A stretch of 64,000 bases of DNA, taken from assembly GCF_009389715.1 (NCBI RefSeq), contig NW_024067979.1, positions 62,001 to 126,000 on the forward strand, given 5' to 3'. The notes below the pieces were generated by a model. The model saw only the letters and a list, made by a program, of their open reading frames with translations. It made no database searches and was not told the DNA's origin. Both the position numbers and the translations under genes were made by a program. Origin of the DNA: Phoenix dactylifera. Lineage: Eukaryota > Streptophyta > Magnoliopsida > Arecales > Arecaceae. Shown piece after piece: positions 52,401 to 63,500 of this stretch. Each line of letters opens with the position of its first letter. Positions within the stretch are counted from its first letter, which is position 1.

Positions 52401-55214
52401 TGAGCAATATAGAAAGGTTAAACTATTTACTTTAAACTCTCCCTCTATTTAAGTGTAATTCATTACGGATTTTATCCTTCCAAAAGAATGCTCACACAAG
52501 TGCTGAATATATTATGCTTGTTTTGCTTTTTCTTAAGATTGGAGTATTTGCCTTTACTTAGATTTTACTTCTTTTGAATAATATCCATTATCTTTTCTTT
52601 ATCTCTCTTTCTCTTTGTTATTCTCAAGTAATTTACTTGAAAGAGCAGAATAAAGAAATAATCAAATGTATCATATAGAGGTATATCATGCAAACAACAT
52701 TTTCATTATGCTCAAGAATTCATAGCTTCTCACAAGTCATTTTAAATCAAAAATTTTAAGCATAAACTTGTGTAGTTCATGGTTATGACATAGGCAAAGA
52801 TATATTTTAGTTTGGGCAAACCATGAAACAATTTCTAAAAGCATAAGTCAATCAATACATATATATAGACATGATATCAAGGAATTAATAATTAAAGATT
52901 TTAACCATGCCATACTAAGATTTAAGTTATTGACTTTGCTCAATTAATTTATGAGAGAGGTATCTAGAATTACCAATCCATTCTGCATTCTTCAGTCAAA
53001 TACCTACTAGATTTCTTATGTATGAACTTTTGGCTGAAGAAGGTCCTCTCTCTTGTTTGCATGAGAATGTTTATTGTATCTTACGTGGAGATATCCTTCA
53101 AGTTGAAATCTCTCATTTTCTTGCTCAAGGATCCTGCATTATTAACAAAATTCTTTTCTTTCTTGAAAGAAAGTCATTAGTTTCTTCAAGATACAAAACA
53201 TTCATATAGCATATTTCTTAACTAGGTAACTCAACCTAAGATATGATAATCATTGAATGTTGAGTCACTTTACTCAAGAGATTGCCTAAATATAAGCAAA
53301 CATATGTCACTTGAACTAAAGAGATAGTTTCATTAACCAAGACTGTTCAAGGACAAGCATGTGAAGCAATAGGAAGATTCATCAAGGTCAAATTAATTTC
53401 TTATTTTCAACATCAATTTAGCTTAGATTCTATTTGCTTAAGATAATTATCAATAAGGCATGCTAGCTAAGTTTTGATCAAATTGCCTTAAACAATTGTT
53501 TCTATCAAAATTCAGATTATGATTCATTTGTTATCAATAAATTATGATTCATTAGAGTTAGATTGAAGTCTTGCACAAGGGCACATAATGATCACATAGT
53601 CTGGTCTATTAAATAATTATTCTATCATGCTTTTGATGCTTGTTCCAAATCACAAATTGCTTTATCATATTTGTAATGAGTGTTTTCAAATAAGGTGGTT
53701 ATTTTACATAGATCCCTTTTTAATGAAATAACCACATAGGAGTGTATTCTACACATTCATTTGACAGAATATAAAGCTCATAAAGCAAGCAGATGATAAT
53801 GGTGATCTTTACTTCTAATCATGCAAGAATTTCATCAAGATCTATTTCATCTTTTCTTGATTTAGTCTTTTAGTAGTTATCAATTTTTCTTTATTGAGTG
53901 CATTTCTGAAAAACTCAATTTGGTTCTAATTATTAACAAGTTTTCAGATTGTTATATGTAAAAGATTAACCATATACATATATAATCTAATTTTAGTATC
54001 TTGATAATAAATCATTAGTCTCATAGAGAATAAAATGAATTCATATTTCTACAACTAGAATCTTTTCATGAATGTTCTATATGCATTGCTTGATGAATGA
54101 TATCCAAGGATAGAAATATCTTTATCAGATTTGGCATTATTTTCAAAAGACCATATCAAGCATAAGCTACTGAAAAATATGAAAGATATGCAATGGTTCA
54201 TTTTCCATTTTTCAGAAGATCAAAAGGAGTTTTCATCAAAAATAGATCTAATAGAAATCATATGTATGACAAGCAGTGATGATAGCTTTTAAAAATCATT
54301 TAAGTAGATGACTATCATACACAATTGTCTTTTTCATTTCTTCAAGAATTCTATTAACCCTATTTTACTTAAGGTGTCCTTGGTGCTGAAATAATTGCAT
54401 TCAATATTATTTTCTGTGCACAACTTAATACAAAATTGGTTTTCAACACTATGCCATGATTCATAGTTCGCAAACCTTTTTCATTTGATTCCTTTTTGTG
54501 AGTTTGTGCCAATGCAGAAAATATTTCAATTTAAGTGCCAAGAACAAAACCAATGTAAGCTTTTGAAAACTTAGTGTTGGAAACAACATTTTTAGATTTA
54601 AAAATTGATTTTTGTTTGTTTTCTTAGTTAACATGCATAGTAACCTTTGACCTTTCAGAAGATACTCTAAGTAAGCCAATGGCAAGGTCTTTTGAGATTA
54701 AGTACATACTAGCATGAGTTGATTTTATATCCCAAAGATGGTTTCTTTAATCTTGGTATTCATAGTGCATATATTCAAAGGCATACCAAGTGCACATTTT
54801 TATATCTATGATCGATAAACAATAATGCCATGGATAAAAACTCTCAATCAAGCATATAGAGAATTCATAGAGTTATTCTTAGAAGAATTGATTTACCAAA
54901 TTATCCATCTATAAGTAAAGCATAATCTAGAAAGATGGAGTGATTTGAATATATTTTCTTTTCATATCAAAAATATCACTTATATCACAAGAAAAGAATA
55001 ATTAATACTTGCAAGTTATGTTTTAATCAATTAATAAAACAATTTCAGTATGAGAGGATGCAAGAATTACTAATTTCATTATTTCTTCCATTTTAGTCAC
55101 TTTTCTTAAGTATATTTTAAGTTTCATTCTTTAATATATGTCTAGAGCACCCAATGTCCAATTTAACATCTTTTGTTGGAGCCTTGAGTGCTAGACACAT
55201 TTGCTGAGAAATAA
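49475..55214 (-). other. Long non-coding internal region of the Sirevirus derivative
   Basis: 5.7 kb, AT-rich, where pol would be expected. No RT, integrase, protease or RNase H motif was seen on either strand. It holds spare polypurine-like motifs near the 3' LTR and a pair of hairpins at about 52280-52395. Small frames (51468-51662, 53018-53209, 54461-54685) show no family features. Confidence 0.7.
52278..52396. repeat. Twin hairpins with identical loops and swapped stems
   Basis: Two units 74 bp apart share GGTACTACCACTAGCCTCCC (52287-52306 and 52361-52380). In the first the flanking arms are GGCAC...GTGCC, in the second GTGCC...GGCAC: both pair, with opposite sequence. Inner GAGG/CCTC and GGG/CCC can extend the stems. 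Confidence 0.6.
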
Positions 55215-56627
55215 TCATATTTTCAACTTAGAAACCCAAGCTCTTTTGGGTCCTTGTAGGTTAGCTATAATTGTTCCTCTTCGAACCCATATTTTCTTAA
55301 TAGCTATTTTGTCCATGAGTTTACAGATTTTAGGATTACAAGGGATGTATTTCTGTATCCTCTTGTTGAATTTAACACACATAGATCTAACATGAGTAGT
55401 AGATAAACTTTCAGTTTTCTGTTTTTGCCTTTTAGGTTCATCAAATTTGTAATGTATAGATTTAGGAACAATAGGAGAGATTTTACTTAGCTTTTGTTCC
55501 TGTTTATTAGTATTATAAGAATCTGTTTTAGAATAATTAAAAACTGTTTTAACCAACATATTCTTGAAAGATTTTTGGGTGTACCAAGGTTGATATCCTA
55601 ATTCGACTTTATCAAATTCAGCTCTTTGATTATTTATCATTAGGTTTAATTTTTCAGAGCTGAAGGTAAATCTTTCAACAACAGGTTTTAATTCGTCAAC
55701 TTTCTTAGTTAATCTTCTGTTATCTTCTGAAAGTAATTCATTGTTTTTCTTAAGTTTATCATGACTTTCAGTGAGAAATTGATTTCTTTGATTTAGTTGT
55801 TGATTTTCTTTAATTAAGATTTCAGTTTTACTAGTTAGTTTCAGTTTTTCATCTATTAGAGTTTGATTTTCTTTTGAAATTTTCAGATTTAGTTTCTTAA
55901 GATTTTTATTCTTCACAGCTAATTTTCTACATTCACCATACAAATCATGAAAAGCATTTAATAATTCATCATAAGAGAATTCTTCTTGAAAATCATTTGA
56001 TGTAAGAGTAGATTCAGATTTTACCTTGTCTTCTTGTGCCATAAAGCACAAGTTAGTTACCTCTTGTAGTTCCTTGGAGCTAATATCATCATTGTTGCTC
56101 CTAACTTTTAATTTCTTGCTTGACTCTTTCTTGGTCAAGGCTTTCTTTCTTTTTATCTCTTTCTTTCTTTCTTCTACCTTCCTCTTCTTCTTTGTCTTTA
56201 GGAAGCTTTTGAATCTTTCTTCCTGATTTAGAGTGTTTCCTGCATGCTCAATGTTAGTCTTGCAATTATCCTCAAGTAAACTAACATGGGGTTCTTCGGA
56301 AATATCATAAGTTGCTTCAAGAGTATCCCATATTTGTTTGGCAGATGAACATATACAAATTTGGTTGAAAATATTTTTATTAAATGCACAGTAGAGAAGG
56401 TTCATAGCCTTAGCATTTAGTTCAGCCAAATTTTTATCGAACATACTTTCAATTAATTTCGTGGGTGTGTGTAGGCCATTTGTTATGACATTCCATAACT
56501 CATAGTTTTGTGATTGAGTAAAGATTTTCATTCTAGCTTTCCATTGAATATAGTTAGATCCATCAAACAGTGGAGGTCTGTTTGTGGAAAGTTCCTCAGC
56601 AAGTAATACGTTATGTGGGGTTGTCAT
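55215..56627 (-). CDS. Sirevirus-like Gag, internally altered, uninterrupted frame
   Basis: 470 residues without a stop. The N terminus RPPLFDGSNYIQWKARMKIF near residue 17 and LNAKAMNLLYCAFNKN, AKQIWDTLEATYD to about residue 107 are the DUF4219/UBN2 start of copia Gag. The rest of the UBN2 core then appears to be missing and a Lys-rich stretch (about 142-178) follows directly. A long predicted coiled coil (KNKNLKKLNLKISKEN, repeated polar heptads) spans about 235-320, and the C end has NLQGPKRAWVSKL. No CCHC zinc knuckle is visible, so RNA binding would have to rely on the basic part. The open state in a young element suggests that the frame is maintained or that it is simply recent. Confidence 0.8.
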   Translation of the reverse strand: MTTPHNVLLAEELSTNRPPLFDGSNYIQWKARMKIFTQSQNYELWNVITNGLHTPTKLIESMFDKNLAELNAKAMNLLYCAFNKNIFNQICICSSAKQIWDTLEATYDISEEPHVSLLEDNCKTNIEHAGNTLNQEERFKSFLKTKKKRKVEERKKEIKRKKALTKKESSKKLKVRSNNDDISSKELQEVTNLCFMAQEDKVKSESTLTSNDFQEEFSYDELLNAFHDLYGECRKLAVKNKNLKKLNLKISKENQTLIDEKLKLTSKTEILIKENQQLNQRNQFLTESHDKLKKNNELLSEDNRRLTKKVDELKPVVERFTFSSEKLNLMINNQRAEFDKVELGYQPWYTQKSFKNMLVKTVFNYSKTDSYNTNKQEQKLSKISPIVPKSIHYKFDEPKRQKQKTESLSTTHVRSMCVKFNKRIQKYIPCNPKICKLMDKIAIKKIWVRRGTIIANLQGPKRAWVSKLKI

Positions 56628-56670
56628 GATCTTTGGCTCTTGATCATGAGATCAATAATTAATCTTAGAG

Positions 56671-56687
56671 CACCCGCTCTGATACCA
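56671..56687 (-). promoter_or_regulatory. tRNA primer-binding site of the Sirevirus derivative
   Basis: Minus strand TGGTATCAGAGCGGGTG, starting two bases inside the 5' LTR (element orientation). Matches the initiator-Met tRNA 3' end type used by most plant copia elements. Confidence 0.85.
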
Positions 56688-56689
56688 CT

Positions 56690-58744
56690 TGTTGCCCAGT
56701 AGATACAACCCAAGAGGGGGGGTGAATTGGGTCTTTTAAAACTTTTAAGCTACTTCTAACACTTTTCAATTAATTATGCTAAGTTGTATAGTTGCACAGT
56801 GGAATTTAAACTTAGCAATAGGTTGATTTATCGAATGAGACTTGATTAAGTAAATTGAATATGCTTGCAACTAAAGGATGCGCGGATAAGAGTTAAGCAA
56901 GCAATTTATCTAGGTAAGTAAGTGAGCAAGATAGACAATGACAAAAAGTATCACAAACACAACAAACATATAGTGGTTCGGTGCACCCCAGCACCTACAT
57001 CCACTCCCCAAGACCTCTTGAGAATTTCACTATAATCCTACAGATTACAGCCGGTTGTTTTACAAGCTCACAACCCAACTTGTTGTTTTGCGAGATCACA
57101 ACGAACTCGGTCGGTTTTCACAGGCTCACCGACTAGAACCTACCGATTGTTTTCACGGGCTCACAATCCAACCCAGTTGGTTTTCCCAAAGGCTCACCAA
57201 CCACAACCTTACAACGTTGGTTTTCCCTTTGGCTCACCAACAAACCTTAACACCGTTGGTTTTCCTTTGGCTCACCAACAAACCTTAACCTCTTGATTCA
57301 ATCCCTTGATTGAATCAAGTTACAAGATATTAGACTAAGAATTTAAAGCAAGTACAAGCTTCTTAACTAAGCAAATATATCCAATATAAACAAATGGAGT
57401 AAAGAGAAGCTCTCAAACGAATTTTGAAGATGAAGGAACTCGGCTTCTTCTTTACTTGACCCTCTTCTGATTTGGCACGAAGTAAAGGATCACCGAGGCA
57501 GCACACGGATGGAGAGGAAGCTTTGGGATTCACTTGGATGCTCTTCTTCTCTCTGTTTCGCTTTGGATGGCCCTTTTGTGCTTATGGAGGATTTTCCTTG
57601 TAATCTCTTTGAGATCTCTTCTCTAAATGTTCTCTCCCACTTTCATAACTTCTTCCCTAGCTCTCCTCTTGTTTTTATAGCTTTAGATGGCGTGAAAACA
57701 AGAATCTAGCCGTTAGAGACAAAAATAGAGCCGTTGGACACAGTCTGTACCTCCTGACAATATTTTCGTTGGGATCGGAGTCGACTCGCGCGATCTGGAG
57801 TCGACTCGGCTGTAGCAGGAGTCGACTCATGCTTTTCTGGAGTCGGCTCGGCAACTGTTCCAGATTTGAATTAAAATGGTCTTCTCGACTGGGAGTCGAC
57901 TCGACTTAACCCGGAGTTGACTCGCCAAAATCTGGAGCTGACCTTGCACTTTTGGAGTCGGCTCATCCCAAGGAATCCATAGATGTACTCTTCAACTTGG
58001 CTCACTCGAGTCGACTCGTGAATTCTGGGAGTCGACTCGGCGCTCAGAGGCCGAACTCCCGATCTTCTGTCTTTTGACTTGTTCAGTCTTGGAGTCGACT
58101 CGAACTGTTCCGGAGTCGACTCGGCTCTCAGTATCCGAAAAACAGTCTTCTGTCTTTTTGGAGTAGCGCTGCCTTGGAGTCGACTCGAACTGTCTTGGAG
58201 TCGACTCGAGTCTCAGAGACAAAAACACTGTCTTCTGTCTTTTGGTGTAGCGCTGTCTCGGAGTCGACTCGGGCTTTGCGGGAGTCGACTCGGCACTCAG
58301 TGTCTGAAATTGGCTCTCTGACTTTTTGCCTTGTATTTCTCTGGGAGTCGAATCTTGCTTCCTTAGGAGTCGACCTGCCAACCATTGGAGTCGACTCGAG
58401 TTCCTCAGGAGTCGACTCGGCTCTCAGGGTCCAAAATAGCTTCTCTGTGTTTCTGCCTTGTTTCTCCCTGGAGTCGACTCGTACTATCCAGAAGTCGACT
58501 CGAGGACTATTCTTTTGGATTTTCCTTTGAATTTGCTCTTCCAACTTGAGTCCTTTGAACTTGAAACTTGGGCCAATGAAGTGTAACTTTCTTCCAACTT
58601 TTCTTGAGAGCTTTGGAGGCCTTCTTGTGTTCTTCCAGCTTGCTATGTTCCTTGCAAAATAAATATCTTTCTCCTTGCAACACAAACATTAGTATTTATA
58701 CTTCCAGGTTTTTGTGATCATCAAAATCAATCTTTGGGTCATCA
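56690..58744 (-). repeat. 5' LTR of the Sirevirus derivative (element orientation)
   Basis: 2055 bp; same structure as the LTR at 47409, with the AGTCGACT palindrome field at about 57777-58503. A few of the palindromes are changed by single substitutions (for example GGAGTTGACTC near 57915 and GTCGAATC near 58347). Confidence 0.9.
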
Positions 58745-58832
58745 AAAGGCATTTCAAATCGATTATTTTTTTATTTGTTTCTGTTTCAATATGCAATTCT
58801 AATAGGATTCCAAAATAATTTTTGTATCTGAT

Positions 58833-59634
58833 TGTTGCTGAAAATTGGACCCGAAGGTGACCACTGGGTGAGAAAGGAGGAGCTCCATCGTCTGGCAGTG
58901 GGTGGCGATTCATCAGCAGGCGGGCGTCCTCCAGGAGACCTGCAAAAAAGCCGGTAGCCGGAGTTTCCGGCGCCGGCCTTCTGATGCCTAAGTCAGAGGG
59001 GGGAAAGATATATGGAAGAAAATATGTTCAAAGTTTCAGCCTCCAGCCTCCCTCCAGGTAGAAGGATTCTCCTTTTATAGAGGGGCGCTGGGTTACCTGT
59101 GATGTGATGGGGCGAGGTTGCCGTACAACCGAGCACTTCGCATGAATTGATACACGATCATGCGAATTAATGTCCTGCCGTAGAGGATGAGGTCGGAATC
59201 AGGGAGTTGTCACGGCTGACTGGACGCGGCCGAGCTGATTTGCCGTGGAGGACTGGAGATCCGTAGATAACAGGTGCCACGCGCATTAATTATTTGAGTA
59301 AGCCGGAGACACGCATTAATTGTGGAGTAAGCCGGGGATACGCATTAATTGTGGAGTAAGCCGGAGATCTGCAGAGGCCACGCGCATTAAATAGTAGGGG
59401 CTGTGGCAGGGTATGGTCTCTGATCGGGCTGCAGGAGAATGTGACCGCGGTAGGTGAGTGGCGAGGTCGGACTCCCGAGGTGGCGAGCTCCGAGGTCGGG
59501 GGCGCGGTCGAGCACCAGGTTGGAAGCTCGGAGGTCGGGCGCATCCGAGGTCAAGAGTTCCAAAATCGGGTGCCCCTAATCACATGTCTTGTGATGTGTT
59601 CACGTGCTTTGGGGCGGTCTATATTATCCCAACA
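58833..59634 (-). mobile_element. 3' LTR (minus orientation) of a Tat-type Ty3/gypsy element extending off the window
   Basis: 802 bp, TGTTGCTGAAAA...TCCCAACA on the plus strand. The minus-strand TATA box CTATAAAAGG is at 59080-59071. Next to the right edge, the minus strand reads AAGTCGGGGATAG directly before the LTR, a polypurine tract, so the interior lies to the right (59635-64000 and beyond) and gag-pol would be outside the window. Related to the solo LTR at 14166. Three AATTAATGCG / GGCTTACTC units form a short tandem (about 59285-59375). Confidence 0.75.
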
Positions 59635-59980
59635 CTATCCCCGACTTCCGAGTTCGGGCCGCTTGCGTGCTCGGACGTGGGAAGTAGTTGTCTTTATTGC
59701 TGTGGTGGGTGCCAGGGGGCTTTAAATTATTCCGGCGCTCCGCGCGCTTCGGGGCATTTTTAATGAGAGGAGATGGGGCGACGTCTTTTCGTCCTCCGAG
59801 GCTGTTTCGTGAGGCGGGCTCATGATGGGGCCCCGAAATTCAATGGGGCACTGCCTCGATTGTGTATTCGAGGCGCCAATCTAAAATAAATATACCGTTT
59901 CAGTTTTCGGGGCCGACACGTGGCGCAATCCAAACGGGAGGCGGGATCCAGCCCTGCCGATCCGGGCCGTCGGAAAGGTC

Positions 59981-59988
59981 TATATAAA
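59981..59988 (+). promoter_or_regulatory. TATA box of the antisense extra gene
   Basis: TATATAAA at 59981-59988, in GGTCTATATAAACCCC, sits about 220 bp before the ATG at 60206 and on the strand opposite to the element. It suggests that the extra gene has its own promoter. Confidence 0.5.
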
Positions 59989-60859
59989 CCCCTCGACCTG
60001 GCCCTAAAAAGGTCTTGCTTGGCTGCTTCTCTTTCTTCCTCTGTTTCTAACTTCCGTTCGTCTTTCTCAGTCGTAACCGGGCCTTCTGGCGGCGCCTCGA
60101 GGCGATTTCCCCCCCTAGGTCACCTCCCTTCTTTAGTTAGGAGTGTTCTTCCTCGTTTTCTTTGTTTCCCTTTGTCCTCCGCTTTTTCTTCACTTTGTCC
60201 TGAAGATGGGTTCTGGTCCGAATGAAGTCGGATCTAGTCTATCGGAGGAGGAACTGGAGCTGGTTCATTCCCGGTTCTTTTTCTGGCCCAGGTTTCATCT
60301 TGAACCTGCGGGGCCGGAGGATCGGGTAACGCGACCGCCTCCAGGTCGGATCGAGGTGCATGTCGAAACACTCTGGGCTGGCCTGCAGTTCACCCTCCAC
60401 GAGTTTGTGAATGGCTTGCTGGTGGAGTGTCAACTCGTCCCAGCACAGCTCGCTCCGAACTCGTGGAGGATCATAGTCAGATTTTTGTCCTTTTGCCTTG
60501 CGCATGGGATCCCGGCTTCGATAGGTCTTTTCCACCGATGTTTTTTACTGAAAACGAACCCGGCGGATGAAAAGTGGTTATACTTTGCCTTCCGAGGTGC
60601 TATATCCCTCTTCCGAGGTGCCCCTTCCTCTCATGAGTGGAAGGGGAGATTTTTCTTTCTTGCGTCCGAGGTGTCGTGGGATTTGACCCGAGGTGGGGAC
60701 ATTCCCGACTGAAGGCCCTCAACAGGCTCTCCGAGCTCATGTCGGATGAGCCGAGGGTTTTCAACGCCTTGCGGGGGCTCGGAAAGGATATCAACTTGGC
60801 CAACCTCCTAAGCGAGGAGGCTTTGGTGAACGTCGGCCTGACCTCGGCGCGCCCCGCGG

Positions 60860-60943
60860 GTAAGAGTGGTCATATTACTTCGTTTTTGTTTTATTTGTTT
60901 CTTTCTCCTTTTACTTAGAGTTTTTCTCCTTTTCTTGTTTCAG
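60860..60943 (+). other. Intron 1 of the extra gene
   Basis: 84 bp, GGTAAGAG at the start and a T-rich stretch ending TTTCAG. Joining moves from a one-base codon remainder into the phase of the exon at 60944, which is open to 61512. Confidence 0.7.
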
Positions 60944-61512
60944 ATATCCCACACATGCCGACCAGCAACGCGTCTCTTTTCTCTCGGTTGAAGAGGAGGT
61001 CAGTTGAGGTCGGCGGGGCTCTCCTCGAGCCCCGAAAGAAAGCGAAGACGGCCTCCATTTCCGCCCTTGTCGAGACGAGGGGTTCTGGGGTTGGAACATC
61101 GTCGGCCCCCTGGGAGAAGGCCCCAGCGGCCGAGCGCGCGAGCTCGGCTTCTGAAGAGGTGTCCGAGTCGGCACCTCCGGCCTGCCCGGCTCCCGTTGCT
61201 CAACGGGCAGGCCGGAATGTTGTCCGTTTACGGCAGTCGGGGACCGAGCCGAGCAGGGGTCCCGGGGTTCCGAGTGCACCTCGGCCTACCACTGTGAGCT
61301 CGGCCGGACCGAGCTCGTCGGGGCCCGGGGGACGTCCTGGGAAAGGACCTGTCGACCCAGAATCCCCTGTTCGCGAGGGCAGCTCGGCCCTCGAAGATGC
61401 TGATGTTGCGCGCGCGGTTTTCCGCCGCGCGATGCCCCTAGCCGACCGGGCCAAGTTCGAGGCCCTCAGGTTCGAGGAGATCATCGATCAAACATACTGT
61501 AATGCCGTTTGG

Positions 61513-61586
61513 GTAAGTTATTCTTCCATTTTGCTTTCAGCCATCCGCATTTCCTTTATCCTTTCTTACTGTCGCTTTCCTTGCAG
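61513..61586 (+). other. Intron 2 of the extra gene
   Basis: 74 bp, GTAAGTTATT to CCTTGCAG. Removal joins the codon ending at 61512 to CATGTTCAGG at 61587 in the open phase that continues to 62024. Confidence 0.75.
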
Positions 61587-62339
61587 CATGTTCAGGAAAT
61601 CGACACTCTGGTGTTCATCGCCTCGAGATACCAGAATGAATCGCGGCGATTCCAGAAACAGCTGGAATCGGCCGAGAAGAGGCTCGCGGAGTCGGAGGCC
61701 GCGTTGGCCGAGGCCCTCGCGCGGAGGGAGGCCACCGAGGCCGGGCAGCTCGCGATCGTTAGCGAGCTCAAGGAAGAGAGGGCCGCCCACTCCTTAACAA
61801 GGTCCAAGCTGCGCGCCGCCGAGGCGCGACTAACGGAGTCTTGCTCCGAAGCCACGGGATTCATATATAAAGGCGGGGTTCTCCGCCTGAAGGTCGAGCA
61901 GCTCGAGGCTCGAGAGAAGAGGGTGCTCGAGCAGCTCTTCAAAGAGTCGGAGGAGTTCCGCGATATGTTGGGGGAGGAGACCGTGGACGGGTTCCTCTGG
62001 GGCTTTGAAAACTTCCGGTGGTAGATGACGCGGTTCTACCCTCAGCTCGACCTTTCAGAAATTCGGCCGAGATCGGGGCTTGGCAATGGAAGGGAGTCCG
62101 ATCTGCCCTCGTCGCTGGAGGAGGAGGAGGCTGAGATCGAAGCCGCCGACGCAGGGGTCGGGGGAGGAGCCACCGAGGCCGAGCAAGTGGTTCGGGCGAC
62201 TCTTGCAAAGGGGACTTCCGAGGTCGCCAACGGAGCTGCACATGCTCCTACAGAGGAGGGTCCCGAGCTAATCCCTACCAAGGTCCCCCATGTGATCATC
62301 GCGGATGATCCCGATGCTGGCGAGGCCGGAGCTCCCTAG

Positions 62340-63500
62340 GAGTTGTTTTTCTCTCCTCCTTTTGTAAGTGAGTTCGGCCTTTGAATACGGCCGAACCTTA
62401 ATTTTGTACTCGGCCTTTAAGCCTCTATTAAAGAAAAAGTTCTTCTCTATATTTATGCTTGTCTCTTTTTGCATAGTAGGTAAATTTTTACCTTGGCTGC
62501 TTAAATCAAATTCCTCTTCCGCAAATTTCTCTAAGTGTTCAATCTCGGCTAGGTCCATAGACCTAGATTCTGGTGGCGTTTGCTAGATTGTTGGACCTAG
62601 CTCTGATAGGGATCGCGCTAAGGCTCCGTGCTTAGATTTTAAGAAAATCCGCCAAGCCTTCGAGCTCGGGCTCCGAAGATGTCCTGCTGATCCTTTAGGC
62701 TTAGACTCTAGAAATTTAGCCAAGTCCTTGGGCTCGGTTTCTAGGGTAAGCTTATTAAAGCTTAAGGTCGGATTCCGAAGGGATCCTGCCAGACCTTCGG
62801 ATTTGTCTTCTGAAAAATTTTGCCGAATCTTTGGGCTCGGCTTCCAGAGTAGGCTTTAAGGTCGGACTCTGAAGAGGTCCTGGACCGAGGTTAGGCCATT
62901 GTCGGGGCCTTCGCGCCCATTAATCTCGAACTCGGTTGGAGTGTCGACAGGTAGAATCCAAACTTACGGTGAGCGCTTTGGCGCCTCCGGGCTTAGCCAT
63001 GGTATCCTTGGGCGGAGCTCGAAGTAGTCGCCACAAGCCATCTCGGCTTGGATCAGCGTTTGAAGTCGGCCAAGCCCTCACTCGGAGGGGTCCGAAATAA
63101 ACGAGGATCGAGCTGTAGATCGGTGAATGGGGTCGAGAAGACCTCGGCTCATAGTTGGTTCAGAAGGGCATCCCGATCTTGGTCGGGGGAGGCCCTCGTT
63201 TCGGTCGGGATTTTGTCGATCGTTATAGTATATAACGAGTAGATGTAATAGGGCAGGCGCTAGATCGAAAGTACTTTTCGCCCCATTGGAGCCGAGCACG
63301 TTACATCGAGGTAGGCAGTTCCGCTCTGCGGTAGGTTCTTCGAGGCATTCTTCGGTTCATAGTTCGCTTCCGTAGGCGATGCCATCTGCCGTGGAAGTCT
63401 GCTTTAGGTGCGTCTACATGCTGGGGGGTCCGTGCAGGAGCCACTCCGTCGTTGAAGGCCACGGGGGTCCGCGAGGGTCCTACCCCGCTCTTGTCTTCCC
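62340..63500. other. Non-coding interior of the Tat-type element with degenerate repeats
   Basis: No gene is supported. 62590-62910 contains three or four degenerate units built from GG(C/A)TC(G/C)G, GAAATTT(A/T)GCC and TCCGAAG words, each about 100-120 bp. A possible poly(A) signal region for the extra gene, TATTAAAGAAAAAG, is at about 62427. Confidence 0.45.

Larger units (their letters stand above)
47409..58744 (-). mobile_element. Sirevirus-type Ty1/copia derivative, gag only, minus strand
   Basis: LTRs of 2066 bp (47409-49474) and 2055 bp (56690-58744) are nearly identical (about 18 differences plus a 12-bp indel by eye). On the minus strand, TGGTATCAGAGCGGGTG follows the 5' LTR (primer site, about 56687 down to 56671), and AAAAAGGGGGAGA, the polypurine motif typical of Sireviruses, sits directly before the 3' LTR (49488-49476). 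Further copies of the motif lie at 49707-49721 and 50436-50450 and a weaker one near 50965. Flanks are AAAAG/AAAGG. Of the 7.2 kb inside, only one long frame exists; no protease, integrase or RT was found. Confidence 0.9.
60206..62339 (+). pseudogene. Antisense extra gene of a Tat-type gypsy element (PF04195-like), three exons, damaged
   Basis: Exon 1 (60206-60859) begins MGSGPNEVGSSLSEEELELV and holds the putative gypsy-type transposon domain: LHEFVNGLLVECQLVPAQLAPNSWRI (shown by parts) and LFRGAPSSHEWKGRFFF. A one-base shift near 60640-60700 breaks it. Intron 1 is 60860-60943 (GTAAGA...TTTCAG) and intron 2 is 61513-61586 (GTAAGT...TTGCAG); both splice in phase. Exon 3 encodes a coiled coil (FQKQLESAEKRLAESEAALA) and is crossed by an in-frame TAG at 62022-62024, continuing in phase to 62339. 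Such extra ORFs, often antisense and 3' of pol, are known from Tat elements; their function is unknown. Confidence 0.72.

Noticed and set aside
55215-56627. Host coiled-coil gene
   Set aside because: Position between LTRs, next to the primer-binding site and with a copia Gag N terminus, so it belongs to the retroelement.
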